From positions 248,001-312,000 of the forward strand of contig JAKMXF010000221.1 in assembly GCA_024704765.1 (NCBI GenBank): a stretch of 64,000 nucleotides of DNA. Direction: 5' to 3'. Below the pieces are notes generated by a model. That model worked only from the letters and a program-made list of their open reading frames with translations, was not told where the DNA came from and did not search any database. Numbering within the stretch: position 1 is the stretch's first letter; each line of letters opens with the position of its first letter. The DNA is from Oopsacas minuta. Its lineage: Eukaryota; Porifera; Hexactinellida; Lyssacinosida; Leucopsacidae. Shown in pieces: positions 22,856 to 34,500 of this stretch. The position numbers and the translations under genes were made by a program.

Positions 22856-23281
22856 TCAATCTTTGCTAGTTTCATTCCCTGAAGATTCCATTTCCTCAAA
22901 TCCAGGTTTGTTCGGATTCAACACACCGTATTGGTGGTTTAGAACTGTCTTAGGGAAATTCCTGTCAATAGATTTAAATATTGGAGATATTATTTGATTC
23001 ATTCTAACACTGAATTCAGGAATATTCCTAACATCAAGATACCAACATACAGCTCCTCCTATCAATCCTGCTCCAGACAATGTTAACAGGGTAGCCCATT
23101 TGAGAGCACGTAGTGCAAATTTTGTTGGAGGCTCGTATTCGGGAGAAACTATCTGTTCTTCTGGTTTCTTTGCTACTACAAATCCACCAAATAACGCCAC
23201 TGAAGTACCTACGAGTAAAAATATTCCTAATCCTCTACCTCCTTTCTTTTCAGGAGAGACAGCCTCATCTTTATCATCCAT
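22856..23281 (-). CDS. TMEM242: TMEM242-like mitochondrial membrane protein
   Basis: A 141-residue protein with two transmembrane helices (about 18-38 and 60-82). The second is preceded by 'KFALRALKWATLL', which matches the 'LALRALGWGSLY' signature of TMEM242, and followed by a segment like 'FRSKMQSIFP' ('FSVRMNQIISPIF'). In mammals TMEM242 is a mitochondrial inner-membrane protein that helps assemble ATP synthase and complex I; I transfer that role by similarity only. The N-terminus is charged and short. It starts 272 bp from the VWA gene in head-to-head orientation. Confidence 0.72.
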   Translation of the reverse strand: MDDKDEAVSPEKKGGRGLGIFLLVGTSVALFGGFVVAKKPEEQIVSPEYEPPTKFALRALKWATLLTLSGAGLIGGAVCWYLDVRNIPEFSVRMNQIISPIFKSIDRNFPKTVLNHQYGVLNPNKPGFEEMESSGNETSKD

Positions 23282-23553
23282 TCTTTAGTTACGTCAGATA
23301 TCAGCTAGTTCGTTAAGTGAGAAAGGTTGTATGAGGTATGTAGTTTAAGCATTAACAAGTCTACTGTATCATGATATGATAAATGTTTTCACTTACAACA
23401 ATACAACAGACGCACGGCCACATTCTCCTATTTTTAGCCACATTTAACTCTTATGTCATAATTATATTTGTATTTCTAATAATAGAAATCTAATTAACTA
23501 CTATTCATATAAAAGACTATCATTTTATTAATGAATAATCAATCACAAAAAGA

Positions 23554-26500
23554 ATGGGTACAGTAACTTCACAGCCAGAAGAGATAGAAGATAATAGAAA
23601 TATAGACTGTTATATTTCAGGAGAAAGTAAGATATTCAAAGTACCTCAAATCGGTAAGAAGGGGTATACTATATTTATCATTGATATGTCGCCCTCAATG
23701 AACTTTATAATCTCAAAAGGATTAAACAATATCACCAACGAATTAGTAAACAAATATAATCTCATAGGAAGTTCAAGTTTTATATATTTCAGTACAAAAA
23801 ATATAATTTCGGACACTCCATACGCTGATGTAGGATCAAAGCTGGAAACCTCTCAAACTAATATTATCAGCGCTATTGAAACTGCCAAAAAGAAAATAAC
23901 ACGATTACGTTCTGTCTTTGCATCTACCATTATCAAATTAGTTTTCATTTCAGATGGAGAAGACACTTGTCATAGCAAAGAGCAATTCAACGAGTTGCTC
24001 TTGAATATCGCAAGAGGGTTTAACTGCTCGCTGATCTCATTCGCTAGTATAGGTATAGGCAAAGAGTTCCCTACTCATGTAGCAATGACATTACGTGAGA
24101 CATTTAATACAGTGCAATGTATGACTCAGGGTGTACAGATAGTGACTGATGTTGAGGAGTATAGGACAGCTCTAGACTGGTTGTTGTCAGAGCAAAACAT
24201 TCTCAGTGTACTAGAGTCCAGTGTCCCTATTTCATATGATATATGGTCTCCTCCTGTTCATGAGGCAGTTAGTGGTAATATAGCGTTTGTAGATAGAAAT
24301 ATCGAAGAAGTAACTATTGTAAGTAGAAGCGAAACACACATTTATACAATCCTTTGTCGACTCAGACCTACTCCTATTCAAGCTGAAATTACCCAGCTGA
24401 TTATCCGACAGCTAATTAACATGATAAACCAGCTGTCCTATACCCAAATTGATCGAGTTCAGTTGAGGGACAGATCAATACAAGCACACACGCTTGCTAC
24501 AGCTTTGTTTGAAGATTGGAGCAAGAATGTAAAAAGAGCTGAGAATTTGCTACAGAAGATAGAGCTTAAAAAGCAACGTGAAGCTAACTATCAAATAAAA
24601 TGCCTTTTACTAGCTGAGTTATCTCGCATGTGTGATGGCTCATTTGTTAACACAATGACAGAGCATGAAGCTGCTCTCAGGATGGATCTACAGAGAGATA
24701 TCTCTAACGTACACAGGATTGATAGGAAGATTAAGAGACATGGATTACAGCGAGAAGAGTGGCCAACACTTAGAGATGCGTTCGTACGAAATTTGAAAAA
24801 GGTATCTTTACAAACTCAACTACAAGAATTAACTCAGGAAGATTGGAAAGATTGTCAATGCGCTATTACAATGACGTCACCAGCTGAGTCCCTTCTCTCA
24901 CCGAATTTTCTAGAAGCTCTCCAGCTGATTGATAACCCATACGACTTCATTCAGGATCTGGAATGCTTACCACCTGGTCTGGGAGTTAAGATCGAGTACA
25001 ATGACGCGATGACACACGAACCATTTAATATTCGTATCTGTAGTATGGTTAGACACGTAGAACTTATATCTTACTCAAAGTATTTGTCAGATGGAGTAAA
25101 TTCTCCTTGTGGGAGATTATGTAGACTCCAGGTAGGAGATGGAGAGGTAGAAGAATTTAATGCAACTGTTCTAGTGCTTCCTGCTAATTTTGCGAATATC
25201 CTAGCTCCTTTCATTCGACAGAAACTCACCTCTCTCGTCCTCACATACACTATTCAACAAAGTGCAGATTTCCTGGATGTGAACACGCATCTGGGTGCAC
25301 TCGCTGCTTGTACAATGTTCTTAGTTCAAGAGCCAAACTATGGATTCCGCGACCGTCGCTTGAAGCTAATCAAAGACACGTTTAACCTTGTGTACCGCGG
25401 ACAAGGTGACTACCCAGCTAGAGAGGATATCCAACAGTACTACGAGTACATAACCTGTACACCTGAGTGTGCTGCTGTAAGTGAGAAGATAGAAATAACG
25501 GATAAGTATGGTTACGGTGCGAAATGTCCCGCCCTCGCGAAACTATCCCTCTTCCTTGTCTGCTGTGATGACATCTGTATTTCTCTCAAGTTTGAACTTT
25601 TCACTTGTCTGTTACAAGAATCTGTTTGTAGAATGGTCAATGGCTGTTCCTTTACAGAAGTGTATCAGCTGGAGAATTTAGAAGTGAATATGTTAGATAT
25701 TACTTGGGAACAGTTAGAAACAAAAATAGGTCCATTAGTTAAATACTTCACCTGGTCAGACTGTAAATCTGCTATTGAACTGAAATGTGAACAAAGTAAC
25801 ACTTCAGTGGAAGCAGAGCCTCGTATGAATTTAGAAAAAATCTGGCGTATGAAGCCAAACCGTTTAGGTTCTGTTGATCTGCCAGGACTGAAAGCACTAG
25901 GAGAATACCTCTTCAATAATTGCGAGCTACAAACATCTCTACAGACTATCTTCTCCCCTGAGAATATAGAACAATTCGTGTATCATGGTATATGTATCAA
26001 TTGCTCTTACCAGCGTGCGACTACACAACTCAAATGCATTGAGGTTGTCCGAGAGGCGGTAAAGAGAATACTCACTCAGGAGCAGGTGCTTAAATTTAAA
26101 TCTCAAAGATTAACTGAATTTCTCACCATTGGAGAAGCTCGTCATATGCATTGCATCCGTGAAGCACATGAAAAAGGGACCTGTTTCCCTATGAGTTTAG
26201 AGCAGATACAAGCTCTCCCTGATGTACAGCGATGTATCCAAGCAGGAGAGCTACAGGTAAATACCTTAGCTGCACAACTACGCTACAATCCTAGAACTAA
26301 ACTACCCTTATATATTTGCTGCATAAACACTTGTCCTCATTACGGTCTAGTGAGAAGAGATGCTAGCGAGCATTTGAGAGTCGTGAGCGAAGCAGATTTC
26401 TTCTTAAAAGGACTACACAAAACTATCTCAAAGTATTACAAGACACACACCGCCAAGCAGATAATTGACATGACTATACAGGGGGTAGAATGCAATGGAG

Positions 26501-26595
26501 GGATAACTGTTAATACGAACTTCAATAAACAAAATTATGAACATCTTATAGAGTTGGTGAAAGATATCGTTAAAATCTACAAACAGCAGGAATAG
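23554..26595 (+). CDS. Large von Willebrand factor A-domain protein, unrecognised family
   Basis: A 1,013-residue single-exon protein. Residues about 36-210 form a VWA domain: a beta strand ending in 'IIDMSPSMN' gives the metal-ion-dependent adhesion site DxSxS (D44, S46, S48), and 'FISDGEDT' supplies the later Asp-Gly (about 134-135). The rest (about 250-1,013) is alpha/beta and contains Lys/Arg-rich helices around 320-420 and several Cys pairs, for example 'CCINTC'. I do not recognise a known domain there. There is no signal peptide or membrane segment. The N-terminus MGTVTS fits N-myristoylation (Gly2, Ser6), so an intracellular, membrane-attached protein is plausible. The function is unknown. 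Confidence 0.8.
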   Translation: MGTVTSQPEEIEDNRNIDCYISGESKIFKVPQIGKKGYTIFIIDMSPSMNFIISKGLNNITNELVNKYNLIGSSSFIYFSTKNIISDTPYADVGSKLETSQTNIISAIETAKKKITRLRSVFASTIIKLVFISDGEDTCHSKEQFNELLLNIARGFNCSLISFASIGIGKEFPTHVAMTLRETFNTVQCMTQGVQIVTDVEEYRTALDWLLSEQNILSVLESSVPISYDIWSPPVHEAVSGNIAFVDRNIEEVTIVSRSETHIYTILCRLRPTPIQAEITQLIIRQLINMINQLSYTQIDRVQLRDRSIQAHTLATALFEDWSKNVKRAENLLQKIELKKQREANYQIKCLLLAELSRMCDGSFVNTMTEHEAALRMDLQRDISNVHRIDRKIKRHGLQREEWPTLRDAFVRNLKKVSLQTQLQELTQEDWKDCQCAITMTSPAESLLSPNFLEALQLIDNPYDFIQDLECLPPGLGVKIEYNDAMTHEPFNIRICSMVRHVELISYSKYLSDGVNSPCGRLCRLQVGDGEVEEFNATVLVLPANFANILAPFIRQKLTSLVLTYTIQQSADFLDVNTHLGALAACTMFLVQEPNYGFRDRRLKLIKDTFNLVYRGQGDYPAREDIQQYYEYITCTPECAAVSEKIEITDKYGYGAKCPALAKLSLFLVCCDDICISLKFELFTCLLQESVCRMVNGCSFTEVYQLENLEVNMLDITWEQLETKIGPLVKYFTWSDCKSAIELKCEQSNTSVEAEPRMNLEKIWRMKPNRLGSVDLPGLKALGEYLFNNCELQTSLQTIFSPENIEQFVYHGICINCSYQRATTQLKCIEVVREAVKRILTQEQVLKFKSQRLTEFLTIGEARHMHCIREAHEKGTCFPMSLEQIQALPDVQRCIQAGELQVNTLAAQLRYNPRTKLPLYICCINTCPHYGLVRRDASEHLRVVSEADFFLKGLHKTISKYYKTHTAKQIIDMTIQGVECNGGITVNTNFNKQNYEHLIELVKDIVKIYKQQE

Positions 26596-26756
26596 CTATT
26601 AGAGAAGGATTAGAAATATTTGAATTTTGTGTATAATTGTCTTCTTGCTTTTCTTCATAAATTGTGTTTATTAAAAGTATTAAAATTATCTTAGAGTATG
26701 AGATTCTCAATTAGCTTAATCTCCCACAGCTGGTATTAGCGAGTGTACCCGTATTT

Positions 26757-28367
26757 ATGACGTCATTTAGTCCTTCATATCTACTGCATATTTTGCTTGC
26801 ATTATTTGACTACGAAGATGTACCTAGAATAATTTTCAGATTCCCCTACACTTCTGAAAATGCCTATCCTTGTTTCCCGTCTCCAAGAAATGAAGTTCTC
26901 TCTGAATCTGTCCTCCTAGACTCCCTACTCATGTGCTCGTACATGCTGAGCTCTGATAAGCAGGGCACTAAGCTACAAGTGTCAGTTGATCAGCTGTTGC
27001 TATTAGGACATGTAGAGGTTATCTCTGATAAGAGATATGGTTTTGTATTTCTGCTCAGAGCTGATACTCCTATTCTGGTGTTGGACAGATTCTACGAGAT
27101 GAGTAGAATTATTTCTCAGGTTTGGTTTTATCAATTTAATTAATACACCGTAATTTAGTTGTTAATACTCTAGGTATATCGTCTGGAAGAGGATCGGTGT
27201 CAGTACTTAACAGAAGAATGTTTGAAGAAATGTTCTTCTATTTGTAGTCCTGATAACAACCATAACTCAGTCTATGAGGCGTTTCTCTCTAGCTCTAATG
27301 TTGGTAGAGAGATGGAATCTATATTTAAGGTACTGAAGTCAGGCTCCAGTAAATCAGTCAGGATCAATAACCTGGTTCCTTTACAAGTGAGTTTAGGTCC
27401 AGTAGTGGATAGCATGACTGAGACAACAGTCAGGGTGTATCACTCCCTCTTATTGATTAATCCACCTAATGCCATAGCGACGGATATACTGCCTAACTCT
27501 CTACCTCAAATGGCACACAAATTCCTACAGGTAGTTAACCCAGCCAGAAATCTGGAGGAGATAGCACAAGATGCAGATGTACATTTGGACGAGGTCCTAG
27601 CTCTGACTCGATTCTTCATTTCACAGCAACGTGGTAAGCTCATTTACCCAATCTCCCGATCTAATGTGTACGTATTACATCCCTCTTGTAATATGGGCTC
27701 ACTTGGATTGGCTGCTGAATTCAATCGCAGATTCTCAGAATTAAATATGAGATTTTCTCAATTAATATCTAAATTCTCAGCAGCTAGAAAGGTAGAAGAT
27801 CTTCTCTCCTTCAGTGAGCCTATACTCTTCAGGCTTATAGGCTGGCTGCTTGAGAACGATTTTATAATACAATTACACAGATATATATTCCTGATGCCAC
27901 CCAGTATCCGATCTGATGTATTCTGTCCTGACGCTAAGGAAGATTCTAGAACATTACAGAATGTTAGTGAATCTTCTCGCTTCAATTACAGTCATTCTGA
28001 GAGTTCTTTCACTAGTCCCACCAACATAGAGCTTACTCCAGCTGTTGGGGTACCCATGAGATCCAATTCAACTGATACATACTCGTCTGTTGGAGACAAC
28101 CAAACGGATAGTTTGATAGAGGAAGTGTTTGGTGGGAAACTTCTCAGTTGGGAGGAGAGAGAGGAAGTGGAACAGACATTTCGCTCAAGCTCTGAGGGAA
28201 GTATTCAACTACTCAGGAAGCTGGCTCCGTATTTTGATGGTACACACCATGTAGAAGAGATTCTGTTTAATGAAATGTTATCTGGTGTGAGTGAGAAAGA
28301 TCTGGAAAAGTTACTAATCGATTTTAGTAACATACTCACTCCGTACATTAGACCTGAGACTATTTAG
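26757..28367 (+). CDS. NPRL3: NPRL3, GATOR1 subunit
   Basis: GATOR1 is the GTPase-activating complex that switches off Rag GTPases and mTORC1 when amino acids are scarce. Exons are 26757-27119 and 27174-28367, giving 518 residues (human 569). The longin-like N-terminus has 'IIFRFPY' and 'GFVFLLRAD', followed by 'EEDRCQYLTEE' across the intron. The middle carries 'LEEIAQDADVHLDEV' and 'KLIYPISRSNVYVL', and the end carries 'GTHHVEEILFNEM', all matching NPRL3. The donor site is GTTTGG, weaker than the neighbours. The opening is shorter than in mammals, so a small upstream exon is possible. AATAAA lies at 28463-28468. It converges on DNAH1 with 189 bp between stops. Confidence 0.88.
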
Positions 28368-28462
28368 TGTATTTTAAGTTGATTTAATTAAGATTCGAGT
28401 GACACTCCAATAATGATAATTATAACTTTACTATGTCATAGATATGATTACAGAATATTAGC

Positions 28463-28468
28463 AATAAA
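28463..28468 (+). terminator. Polyadenylation signal AATAAA of NPRL3
   Basis: Canonical hexamer about 96 bp after the NPRL3 stop and about 90 bp before the convergent DNAH1 stop. Confidence 0.4.
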
Positions 28469-28556
28469 TAATACTGAAAAGAAATCAAATTAGATAGAAT
28501 TAGGAGTATTCGATCAAACTTATACTATTCGTATTGAAAAGTGATAGGGTAGCTAG

Positions 28557-31500
28557 TTAGTAGTTGAGGGCACAAAGCATTGCCACTCCCCTCTTGATCC
28601 AATGGTATTGTGGCATACTTGTGGGTAGCTCTATAGAAACAACAAAGTTTGTAGAATGTCCAGTGGTGGAAAGCGTACCAGCTCTGGTTAGAGTCTTGTA
28701 TAGAGGACAGTCGTATACTCCTTTATCTGGGGTACCGCGGTTAGCCATTGGCATCAATAAAATAACTGGTACTTCTGTATACAACTCTTTGGGTCTTGAT
28801 TCTGTAAGTTCATGTGCTCCGTAGGACCACCTTGCTCCCTAAATAGTATTGATATAAGTATGTAGATCAGGGTAACTGACAAATAGTTTGGGTTAATCGA
28901 GAAATTCCTCACCTCTATATATAGTCCTCTAATGTAACAACCTCCCTCTGATTTTTCTGTAACCTCAGTGTATGGCGTTTTGATTACTTGAAAATCAAAA
29001 CTAATCACATCAATAGATATCTTAGTTCTACGAGCGTAGTTCTGTAGCGTACCCGTTAAGAATGCTTGAGGGAAAAAGAATCCAGAAAACCTAATAACAA
29101 AATAGATGTATAAATATATGTATGTGGTGAAGAAATCAATAGGAAAACACACCAGAATACAAGGGGAATTCCATCAGTTATCCATCCTTGTATAAACTTT
29201 ACTCTCTCTACCAGATCGTCAACCCATGCACCTAGTGGTTTAAGTGAGGGATAAGCTTTATCAGCCCAAACCTTTGGTACTGTATTGTTAAATAGACTGA
29301 TAGACATCTCTTCTAATTGTTGTGACATCACTACCAACCCTTTTAATGCTTTAAGTAGATCATTGAGTGATTGTATGATTGTCTGTATAAGTTTATTATA
29401 TCTTATAACCTCTTGTACCAATACTGTGTTCATTGACTCCTCATACATTACTGGGTACTTCTCCATTACTTTCTTCAGTTGGAAGGGGGAGGGAATTTTT
29501 GAGAGGATACTCTTTGACATGTTCTCTATCAATGTCTCCCTTGATGCCCCTCCTCCTGATGAAGTTTTGGGCTGTATTAACACGATTCCATCCAATAGCT
29601 GTTGTAGGAAATAATATAAATAGAACACGAATATAAATATAGTCGCATAATGGACGAAATAAAGAAAATAGAAGCATCTCTTCAAATCCCAGCAATCACA
29701 CCCGAGTTTGCAGAAATTATGGACAATAAAGATGTTCTCTCTCCTTTCAGAAGTGAGTTTAACATTCCTCTAGCTAGAGATGTGATCAAGAAAGCTGCTG
29801 AGAAGTTGAGCGAAGATGAAATCACAGATCTTCTAAAAGGAATTGACAATGAAAAAGACTGTGTATATATGTCAGGGAACTCTCTGGGACTGCAACCAAA
29901 AAAGGTATGTTGTAGTGATTAGGTACAATAATCGTATGTTGATTGTTAAACTATTCCAAGGCTATGACTAGAGTGGAAGAACTGATGACCAGCTGGGGAA
30001 AGTATTGTAGTTACATGCTACCAGTCTATATACCAGGAGATGAACCTCTCCGTGAATACATGCAGAATATAGTAGGAGCAAAGAGTGGAGAAGTCGTCCT
30101 GATGAACACACTGACAGTCAACTTAAATCTCGGGATGATAACATTCTATCAACCAAAGGGAAATCGAAACAAGATCCTTATTGAGCCTAAGTCATTCCCA
30201 TCTGATTTCTATACATTCGAATCGCATATAAAACTGCATGGATTAAACCCAGAAAACTCATTATTGATAATGAAGCCGAGAGAGGGAGAAGATACTCTAA
30301 GGACAGAGGACATCCTGGCTACCATAGAGAAGGAGGGAGACAATATAGCACTGATTATGATGGGAGGAGTTCAATATTATACTGGACAGATATTTGATAT
30401 GGAGAAGATTACCAAAGCTGGACATAACAAAGGTTGCTATGTTGGATTTAACTTAGCACACGCAGCAGGTAATATTCCTCTAGAGCTTCATAAATGGGGA
30501 GTAGATGTTGCTTGTTGGTGCACCTACAAGTATCTGAATGGAGGTCCAGGAGGGATAGGAGGATTCTTTGTTCATGAGAGACATGCAGAGTGTTTTGAAT
30601 TTCCTAGACTGAATGGCTGGTGGGGTCATGAGCCAGATACAAGATTCCTCATGGATAATAAGTAAATTATGATCGATATACATAAATGACGTCATATATA
30701 ATTTTCTTTTCAAACAGGTTAGTTTTACAGAAGGGAGCTCCTGGATTCGCTCTCTCTAACCCTGATATGTTAAGTCTTGCATGTATGTCAGCTTCACTTG
30801 ACATTTTCCAGAGAGCAAGCATAACAGAGATAAGAAACAAATCAATTCTCCTAACGGGATATCTGGAGTATCTGTTGATAGAAGGATTCAATGATGATCC
30901 CAAATACAAAGGTAAATGTACTTTCATAGTAATACTCAATTAATAATATTATTCTCTAGGAGTACTTGAGATAATTACCCCGAGAGATGTGGAACAAAGA
31001 GGAGCTCAATTGTCTATCAAAAGTATTCACTCAAAAGCTATCAAAGATTGTCTCAAACTCAGAGGCACAGCTGTTGACTACAGACACCCTAATGTGCTAC
31101 GAGCAGCTCCTGTACCTCTCTACACTCGTTTTATAGATGTACTAGAATTCTATTACTCAGTCAAAGAGGTTATAAGTAAGGAATTGGAAACAAAAATCTA
31201 ATAGTAACCTTCTATTTTAGTCTAATATCACTTCAATCAATATCACTTTACAATAATAAATATTACTAAGTTTTGATTGGTTATAACAGACCTGGAAAGT
31301 TTCGCTCTGAGCAAATGTAATGTTAGCATTCTCGTGTAATCCAAATATTTCAGGAGTATCGTTAATCGGTAGCTCCTTCATATACTTCAGATAAGAACTT
31401 AGTTTAACTTCAGGATCAAGTTGATGATAGATACCTGATTCGTCAAAGTTGTGTTCTTCTTTCAGCACTTTTTCATGATAGAAATCAGTTAGAATATTCA

Positions 31501-34500
31501 TCAAACATCGTCTGTCCCAGTCATCTGTCACTCTCCCTCCGTAGTTGATGTGTCCAGCTGTGTAACTATTGTAGAAGGAATGTAGTAATATAATTGCCAA
31601 ATTCTGTACAATTCATTACCTTAGTACTTTAAATGGGACATCAGAATACTCATCTAAGAACATCTGCAATTGACTAATGCAAATCTTCAAATCTCCATCA
31701 GTGTATTCGTAAGGTATATTGAATCCTAGAGCTCCAAACTTCCTCCTCTCTAGCGTGACGCCGTGGAATAAGCAGAGGGAAAATAGCAGAAATCTGAATT
31801 CTGATTTCTTGGTACAAAGATTGAGAAACTCATCACTCATGCCAATGTAGGATTTTAGAAGATTAGCCTTTATCCCTCTAGGAGGTTCCATAGTCATTTT
31901 ACAACCGTTTTGTAATATAGGGACGGGAAATTTTGCACTTGGCATACTTGTTAGCCACAGTCTGAAGTCTTTATGCACCTAAAGATATAGATAGATAAAC
32001 TTGTGTATCTGTAATTAATTAATCTATCTCACCTTGTCACTCTCAATTTGCTCGATAAGACGTTCAAGAGATGGCATCCAACTAGGAGCAAGATGGCAGT
32101 TCTGGAAGAATACCCACTTGCCTCTCTCCATTCCTTCTTTCATCATTTTCTCTGCAATCGGCCCTTGTCCCTGTCCCAGAGAAATAGCAGATAATTTCTT
32201 TGTAAACTTCATTTCTTCCGTGAACTTGTACAGATCAGCAGCGGGATCAGTTCCTTGTGACAACACAAATATGAGAGGAGACACAGGGCTGGAGTCTTTG
32301 AAGGCTATTCCTAGATCAGATGTCTGTGGCTCTACATAACACACGGTCTCAATAAAACATATTAATTATTCTAGAATATTCTATAGGGTTAGCTAACCGA
32401 TGAAACGTTGTCCAATCTCTTCAGATACAAAGTCTTGCATTGCATTAGTAACTTTATCCGGTCTGATACAGCGCAGTACTAGCAACTTCTGGAATGTGTT
32501 TAATTCAGACCAGCGTCCTGGAAGCTTCTCCTTATGAGGCTCACTGCTATCAAATATTGTTTTGAATTCTTCAGTCGTTTCTACGAATTCTTCTGCGAAT
32601 GTAGCAAATCTCTTAACGCCCTAAATAAAAGTATATAACCATTTTAGCTACCCACTTAATATTGATAAATGCATACGTACCTGTATAGTGAGTATTTCTT
32701 TCCAAGAACGCTCATTAATCCAGTCAGGAGCTGGGTTAGGTATTTCTTTAGGAACAAGAGCACCTCCTGAGATAAGGAACTTCCACTCGTTCAGATCAAT
32801 CTTATCCTCATTCATAAGGATTCGAGAAGACAGTAAGAACGAGAACAGGAGTTTGTGTTTTTCAAACAGAGACCTGTAGTATTTATCCAATAATATCTGT
32901 ACCAGTAGATGAGACTACCTTCAAAACATGACATTACCTGCAAACATTCGAGTAGAGACTGAAGGTAAAGTAATCGTTAATATATGTAATCCTCTCTGAG
33001 ACATCTTCACTCTTTTCAGCTCCTGCTATGCTAGACAGGAAAATACTCAAAAACCACTCTAACGAGTACTGATACATAGGGTCTATGTTAGCCAGGTCGT
33101 TAACACAGAAGAATAGTATACGTGTACGTACTGACACTGGTATATACAGACTACGGGTAACGTCTATAGCTTTCTCATTCTGCTCAGCTATTGCTACCTG
33201 TATACAAGGGAGTTAAGCCCTATTTAAATGTAAATATATATTTGCTTTACTTTGCTCTGTATTTCTTGTGATTTTGTCTTACTAGCATGTAATACATCTA
33301 TCATTTCTATGTCATCTACTGGATTTCCTTTAGAATTGCTGAGTTTGAATAGAATCTTGTCTTCGATCTCTTTCAGCTCCTGCTTCATTCTAGCATTGGA
33401 GGTAATGAGGGCGTTCTTAGCGTCTTCAAGATCTGGTCTCTCCTCTGCTACCACAAATCCTAGAAGTTGATCCTCTAGTCCTCTTGGACTTAGTGTGAAA
33501 TTTAGGATTGTTACCTTGGTGGCTAGTTCTGGGGTGTAGCGGGGGTTAGGCAGCTTAGTCGTGATATAGAAACGGAAGTCGTCATGATACGGAATAATAT
33601 TATCACCTAAATAATACCATATAAGGAATATTCTGTAATCTCAAAATTACTGATTGATACTAACCTAGTTTGATAACCATGCTACCAGCCTGTTTGAAGG
33701 TCTGTCTGGTGAGAATAGGGTCTAGGGCAGGGTCCAGCTCCTCCCCCACATTCTCAAGAAGACAAGGCTTACCGAAGCGAACTGCATTTTCTAAACTTCT
33801 CAAGAAATCTCTATCAGTTAATTTTACAACATCAAGTAACTTATCTTTCTCTAGAGACTTTATCCAGCGGTTAGCCTGGCCCTGAGGGTCTATAAATAGG
33901 GGCCAACGTCTAGAATACTGTACAATGACTCCATTCTCAACTGACAGGTTGTCTCGTGGAAGTCCTGACAGCTGCCATTGTCTAATCTTAACAGGATCAC
34001 TAAGTGTGTTGATCAAGGTAGCAGTAGAGGAACAAGGAATGTTTTGCTCTGCTAATTTAGTTTTCCAAACCTGTGAAGTAGCATATATAAGAGAATGTTA
34101 TATTATTGTTATGACGTCAGTATTTACTTGCACAAGTGAATCTCTAAAGTTGCCTGTGAAAGGTCCGAGATAAGCAACAGCTCCAGAAGCTATCAACACA
34201 TCTCCAATAACATTAACAAGTAGCTTATCAAATTGAGATACTGTATCTCCCCATCTGTCCTTCTCATCTCCCAATCCTCCTATCAGCTTGTGAGCCCTAT
34301 CTAGTCGCTGTGTACAGAGATCTACCTTCTCTGCTAGTTCCTGTTTCCTCCTCACACACTCTTCGTATTTAGCTTGTAATATTGCTATGCCATCTTGTAC
34401 CTATATTAACAGTAGTATACAGTTCTAGAACATGTAGTAATGTATAAATAATACTATACCTCTTTCAGTTTATCCATTGCTTTGGCAAGCAACTGTTTGG

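Noticed and set aside
28557-31600. Two separate minus-strand dynein genes around kynureninase
   Set aside because: The exon ending [12 protein letters not shown] at 31292 joins in frame to [11 protein letters not shown] at 29598, matching the continuous DNAH1 sequence, so it is one gene with a large intron.
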